Shown here in pieces: positions 60,858 through 64,000 of a DNA stretch of 64,000 bases (its first letter is position 1; each line of letters begins with the position of its first letter). The DNA lies in NCBI RefSeq assembly GCF_029167645.1, contig NZ_CP119147.1:6714501-6778500 (forward strand), given 5' to 3'. The position numbers and the translations under genes were made by a program. Source of the stretch: Streptomyces sp. AM 2-1-1 (GTDB taxonomy: Bacteria > Actinomycetota > Actinomycetes > Streptomycetales > Streptomycetaceae). The notes under the pieces are model-generated. The model was not told where the DNA came from and did no database searches. It saw only the letters and a list, made by a program, of their open reading frames with translations.

Positions 60858-62144
60858 CTACGGCGACGGGACGGGATCGAAGGACAGCGGCAGACCGAGG
60901 ACCCGGTTGTCGAAGCTGGAATCCACCAGCTCCGGTTCTCCGAACGCCCGCGCGGTGTCGGTCCGCGTGAGGACCTCGGTGAAGAGGGCCCGCATCTCCA
61001 GGCGGGCCAGGTGCGCGCCGAGGCAGTGGTGCGGGCCGCCGCCTCCGTACCCCAGATGCGGATTGGGCGAGCGGGTGATGTCGAAGAGGTCCGGCTCCGC
61101 GAACACGGACGCGTCCCGGTTGCCGGAGGCGTAGAAGAGCACGGCCTTGTCACCTGGTCGGAACGTGCGGCCACCGAGTTCGTACGCGGTGGTCACCGTC
61201 CGGCGGAACTGGATGATCGGCGTCGAGTGCCGGACGATCTCCTCCACCGCCCCGTCGAGGTGCCCCGCGAGGTCGGACTCGAGCAACGCGCGCTGCTCGG
61301 GGAAGCGCGACAGCAGGGCCATCCCGTGCGCGAGGGCGTTCCTCGTCGTCTCGACCCCCGCGACCAGCAGCAGCGAGAAGAATGCGCCCAGTTCGCGGGC
61401 GTCGAGCGACTGCCCGTCCACGTCGGCGCGGACCAGGGCCGAGATCAGGTCGCCGGTGGGCCGTCGGCGGCGCTCGTACGCCAGCCGCGCCATCACCAGT
61501 TGCATCCGGGCGAGCGAGCGCAGCCCCCGGCCCGGCACCCGCACCCGGGCGAGTCCGCGCCGCTCCACTCCGACATGGCTCGACGCGTGGTCGATCTGGG
61601 TGGCGATCCACGGCCGGTACGTCCCCGGAACGCCCATCAGGTCGCAGATGACCTCGAAGGGCAGCCGGGCGGGGGCCGAGCGCATGAAGTCGGTTGACCG
61701 CTCGGCGACCGCCTCGTCCATGAGGCGGCGGGTGACCCGGGTGATGTTCTCCTCGGCCCGGGCGAGCAGGCGCGGGGTGAAGGCGCGGGAGACGATCCGG
61801 CGCAGTCCGGCGTGGTCGGCGCCGTCCAGGTTGACCATGGAGTTGCCGAAGAGGGCCTTGGCCCAGCGGGCGGGTTCCGGGACGGTGACCCCCGGCGCAC
61901 TCGCGAAGACGCTCGGCTGCCGGCTCGCCGCCTTGATGTCGGCGTGCTTCACCAGCGCGTAGAAGGAGAGCCCTGCCTCACGGCCGCTACGGGCGGTGAA
62001 GCGCACCGGGGCGTCCAGCTCGCGCAGGAGCGCGAACGCCCGCAGCCGCTCGGTGCGCGGCAGGCGCCAGAACGCGGGGTCCGCCAGATCGACGTCCCTG
62101 GGACGCGTCGTACGCATACCGGGGGCCTGTCCCGGAACGCTCAT
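60858..62144 (-). CDS. cytochrome P450
   Basis: Class I bacterial P450 of about 428 residues, a heme monooxygenase of unknown substrate. I-helix oxygen-activation motif [16 protein letters not shown]-helix [15 protein letters not shown] (ExxR), and the heme loop [20 protein letters not shown]. The loop has Tyr where the consensus FxxGxxxCxG has Phe. No ferredoxin or reductase gene is adjacent. GAAGGTGG lies five bases before ATG 62144. It is divergent from the tyrosinase operon. Confidence 0.93.
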   Translation of the reverse strand: MSVPGQAPGMRTTRPRDVDLADPAFWRLPRTERLRAFALLRELDAPVRFTARSGREAGLSFYALVKHADIKAASRQPSVFASAPGVTVPEPARWAKALFGNSMVNLDGADHAGLRRIVSRAFTPRLLARAEENITRVTRRLMDEAVAERSTDFMRSAPARLPFEVICDLMGVPGTYRPWIATQIDHASSHVGVERRGLARVRVPGRGLRSLARMQLVMARLAYERRRRPTGDLISALVRADVDGQSLDARELGAFFSLLLVAGVETTRNALAHGMALLSRFPEQRALLESDLAGHLDGAVEEIVRHSTPIIQFRRTVTTAYELGGRTFRPGDKAVLFYASGNRDASVFAEPDLFDITRSPNPHLGYGGGGPHHCLGAHLARLEMRALFTEVLTRTDTARAFGEPELVDSSFDNRVLGLPLSFDPVPSP

Positions 62145-62351
62145 GGGCACCACCTTCGGCAATCGGGCCTCCCATGCTGGCGCCCCCCTGCACAGCCGGG
62201 GCCCGACGTGGCCGCGAACCGTTCCGATTTCCCACGGTTGAGCGATTGGCCCCCGGCACGGCGAGCCGCTCCGCGCGAGAGAGCCGCGCACACCGTCTGA
62301 TGGGCGGCGAAAGAAGCCGCGCCGACAAGCGCATGGACCGATGAGCACATC

Positions 62352-62431
62352 AGTACGACGGAACGCCAGCACGACGGAACGCCCGTACGACGGCTCGTCG
62401 GTATGACGATCGGCCGGTACGACACGAGAGA
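62352..62431 (+). repeat. five 16-bp tandem repeats before the melC operon
   Basis: Five consecutive 16-base units begin at 62352, 62368, 62384, 62400 and 62416, with core GTACGACGG. Units 1 and 2 differ at one base (AGTACGACGGAACGCC and AGCACGACGGAACGCC); units 3-5 are more diverged. The array ends 12 bases before the melC1 start and so lies in the leader or promoter. It could be a multi-site regulator target. Confidence 0.75.
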
Positions 62432-62442
62432 GGTGGGCGCAC

Positions 62443-62940
62443 ATGGGTTCGAGAACGCAGGTCGAAGGCGCGGGAGGTGAGGGGCGCGCCGCCACCCGCC
62501 GGGGCGTGCTGCGCGCCCTGTTCACGGTGGGCGCTGTCGCCGGTACCGGCGCCGCCTGGGGGCCGATCGTCGCGCCGGACCGGGACGCCGCGGCGCCCGC
62601 TGCGGCGCCGCGGCCCGGGGAGATCACCGAGACGTACCGGGGGAGGAGGATCCGGGTGCTCGCGGCGGCCGCCGCACCGGCCGCCGCCGGGCCGGGAATC
62701 CGGAGGGCGAGCGCCGCGTCCCACCCCGGGGTCAGCATCGACGGCGTGCCCCTGCACCTCATGCCACGGGCCGACGGGAGCTACCTCAGCGTGGTCACCC
62801 ACTACGAGTCGCACCCCACCCCCCTCGCGGCCGCGCGCGCCGCGGTCGACGTCCTGGGCGCCGCCGGGCTGTCCGCCGCGCCCCACAGCATCTCTACCGA
62901 AGGACAGGTGGAAGGTGTACAGCCGAAAGAACCAGCGTGA
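62443..62940 (+). CDS. melC1: tyrosinase co-factor / copper chaperone MelC1
   Basis: Caddie protein of about 165 residues that loads copper into tyrosinase and helps its export. A twin-arginine signal ([20 protein letters not shown]) leads the protein; the MelC1 domain includes [32 protein letters not shown] and [20 protein letters not shown]. The Ala/Pro-rich linker (about residues 40-95) is long. GAGAGAGG lies upstream of ATG 62443. Its end overlaps melC2 by 26 bases. Confidence 0.93.
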   Translation: MGSRTQVEGAGGEGRAATRRGVLRALFTVGAVAGTGAAWGPIVAPDRDAAAPAAAPRPGEITETYRGRRIRVLAAAAAPAAAGPGIRRASAASHPGVSIDGVPLHLMPRADGSYLSVVTHYESHPTPLAAARAAVDVLGAAGLSAAPHSISTEGQVEGVQPKEPA

Positions 62941-63775
62941 TCTCACCCGGACGGAACGGAAGAGGTTCGTCGACGCCGTGCTGACGCTCAAGCGCTCGGG
63001 GCGGTACGACGACTTCGTGGCGACGCACCGCGAGTTCTACGTCACCGACGGGGAGGACCGTCCCCGGGCGGCGCACATGACCCCGTCGTTCTTCCCCTGG
63101 CACCGCCAGTACCTGCTGGAGTTCGAGGGGGCCCTGCGCGCGATCGACCCCGCGGTCTCCGTGCCGTACTGGGACTGGACCCGCGACCGCTCGCCGCAGG
63201 GTCCCCCGTGGACGCCGGACTTCCTCGGCGGCAACGGGCGGGAGAGCGACCGGCAGGTCGTGACGGGCCCCTTCGCCTACCAGGAGGGAAACTGGCACCT
63301 CGGCAACGGTGTGACCGACCGGCCCTACCTCACCCGCGACTTCGGGAGGCCCGCCGATCCGGTGGCGCTGCCCACGGCGAAGGACGTGCGGGCGGCCCTG
63401 AGCGATCCGCTGTACGACGCCGAGCCGTGGAACAGCCTCAGCAGGACCGGCTTCCGCAACCGGGTGGAGGGGTGGAGCATCCGGGGAGTGCGGGCGATCG
63501 GCAACCACAACCAGGTGCACCGCTGGGTCGGCGGCGCGATGGCGGGGGCGGGATCTCCCGAGGACCCCGTCTTCTGGCTGCACCACGCGTTCCTCGACCG
63601 GCTCTGGGACCGCTGGCAGAAGGCGCACCCGGGATCCGGCTACCTGCCCGCCCGGGAGCTCGCGGACGACGATCCGCAGCGCGGCCGGGTCTTCGCCCGT
63701 AACGCCCCGCTGCCGCCCTGGGACGTGGCGCCGTCCCGGCTCCTCGACCACAGCCGCACCTACCGCTACGCCTGA
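62915..63775 (+). CDS. melC2: tyrosinase MelC2
   Basis: Type-3 copper monophenol monooxygenase of about 286 residues that oxidises tyrosine to dopaquinone for melanin. CuA ligands His38 (VATHREFYV), His54 (AAHMTPSFF) and His63 (PWHRQY); CuB ligands His198 and His202 ([12 protein letters not shown]) and His224 ([12 protein letters not shown]), at the spacing of characterised Streptomyces tyrosinases. It has no signal of its own and is co-exported with MelC1 by Tat. GTG 62915 lies inside melC1, so translation is coupled. Confidence 0.95.
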   Translation: MYSRKNQRDLTRTERKRFVDAVLTLKRSGRYDDFVATHREFYVTDGEDRPRAAHMTPSFFPWHRQYLLEFEGALRAIDPAVSVPYWDWTRDRSPQGPPWTPDFLGGNGRESDRQVVTGPFAYQEGNWHLGNGVTDRPYLTRDFGRPADPVALPTAKDVRAALSDPLYDAEPWNSLSRTGFRNRVEGWSIRGVRAIGNHNQVHRWVGGAMAGAGSPEDPVFWLHHAFLDRLWDRWQKAHPGSGYLPARELADDDPQRGRVFARNAPLPPWDVAPSRLLDHSRTYRYA

Positions 63776-63788
63776 TCCCGCCGGACGC

Positions 63789-63840
63789 CACGGCGGCCGG
63801 TCTCCCCTCCGGGGATGAGGAGGGGAGACCGGCCGCCGTG
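63789..63840. terminator. 22-bp bidirectional terminator
   Basis: 63789-63810 and 63819-63840 form a perfect 22-bp stem with an eight-base loop GGGGATGA, 13 bases after the melC2 stop and 12 bases before the stop of the convergent chaplin gene. One of the longest perfect stems in the window. Confidence 0.88.
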
Positions 63841-63852
63841 TGCGTGGTCGGA

Positions 63853-64000
63853 TCAGTGACCGTAGGCGTCCTCGTGGTGCAGCGGCTGCGGCTGGGCCGA
63901 ACCGTTGACGCAGGTGTTGCCGAACGCCGGGTTCAGCAGACCCACGACGTTGATCGTGTTGCCGCAGACGTTGACCGGGACGTGCACGGGCACCTGGATG
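63853..64000 (-). CDS. chaplin (C-terminal part, cut by window edge)
   Basis: The visible 48 residues include a chaplin domain: IQVPVHVPVNVCGNTINVVG, then LLNPAFGNTCVNGSAQPQPL and the end HHEDAYGH. The two Cys, the GNT and the NPAFGN motifs are diagnostic. Chaplins are secreted amyloid-forming proteins that coat aerial hyphae and spores. The start lies beyond base 64000, so whether it is a short chaplin (ChpD-H type) cannot be seen. The HHEDAYGH tail is not part of the core domain. Confidence 0.93.
   Translation of the reverse strand, partial: IQVPVHVPVNVCGNTINVVGLLNPAFGNTCVNGSAQPQPLHHEDAYGH

Noticed and set aside
1..64000. Secondary-metabolite cluster, phage, insertion sequence or CRISPR array
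   Set aside because: No PKS/NRPS, integrase, transposase, cas genes or regularly spaced repeats with spacers were seen; P450, tyrosinase and SRPBCC genes are isolated.

Overview
The window looks like a piece of a Streptomyces chromosome. It has very high GC with strongly GC-biased third codon positions, a chaplin gene at the right edge, a MelC1/MelC2 tyrosinase pair, F420- and mycothiol-type enzyme families, and many leaderless or GTG-started genes. No rRNA, tRNA, CRISPR array, insertion sequence, phage or integrase was seen. Most of the window reads as ordinary chromosome.

Layout. 1-11.5 kb: end of an OYE-type flavin oxidoreductase, a SAM methyltransferase, an ArsR regulator, a DUF305 lipoprotein, a secreted LVIVD-repeat protein, a frameshifted remnant, two GNAT acetyltransferases, a HAD hydrolase, a PAP2 phosphatase, an M56 membrane peptidase, a DUF5134 membrane protein and a GDPD. 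11.7-15.6 kb: a coupled DUF6421-SDR-threonine aldolase operon, then a transglutaminase-like gene. 15.8-23.8 kb: acyltransferase, thioredoxin, a cysteine-containing leader peptide before a flavin reductase, etfBA with unusual codon usage, a DUF6986 aldolase-like protein, and a divergent LacI regulator/ROK kinase pair. 24-37.5 kb: a P-loop kinase-Nudix fusion, M20 peptidase, geranylgeranyl-reductase-type flavoenzyme, a divergent F420-type oxidoreductase/TetR pair with two operator palindromes, an MFS transporter divergent from a ROK regulator, a PLP cysteine-synthase-like enzyme and a DeoR regulator. 37.7-46.1 kb: a membrane hydrolase with a split alpha/beta fold, a beta-helix-AAA ATPase fusion, a MOSC protein, and tandem fluoride channels.

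46.3-54.8 kb is the clearest functional module. It runs urea transporter, ureA, a CbiX-like protein with a long His-rich tail, ureB, ureC, ureF, ureG, ureD and an ammonium transporter, all in one direction. The genes cover urea uptake, hydrolysis, enzyme maturation and ammonium transport. No ureE is present in the module; the His-rich CbiX-like protein between ureA and ureB is a candidate nickel-handling replacement and is my best candidate for an undescribed system.

54.8-64 kb: glycosyltransferase, Asp/Glu racemase family protein, apolipoprotein N-acyltransferase, Nudix protein, GH26-type glycosidase, cytochrome P450, the melC operon preceded by five 16-bp tandem repeats, a long bidirectional terminator and a truncated chaplin gene. 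Family assignments rest on recognised motifs and architecture read by eye; no database search was run.
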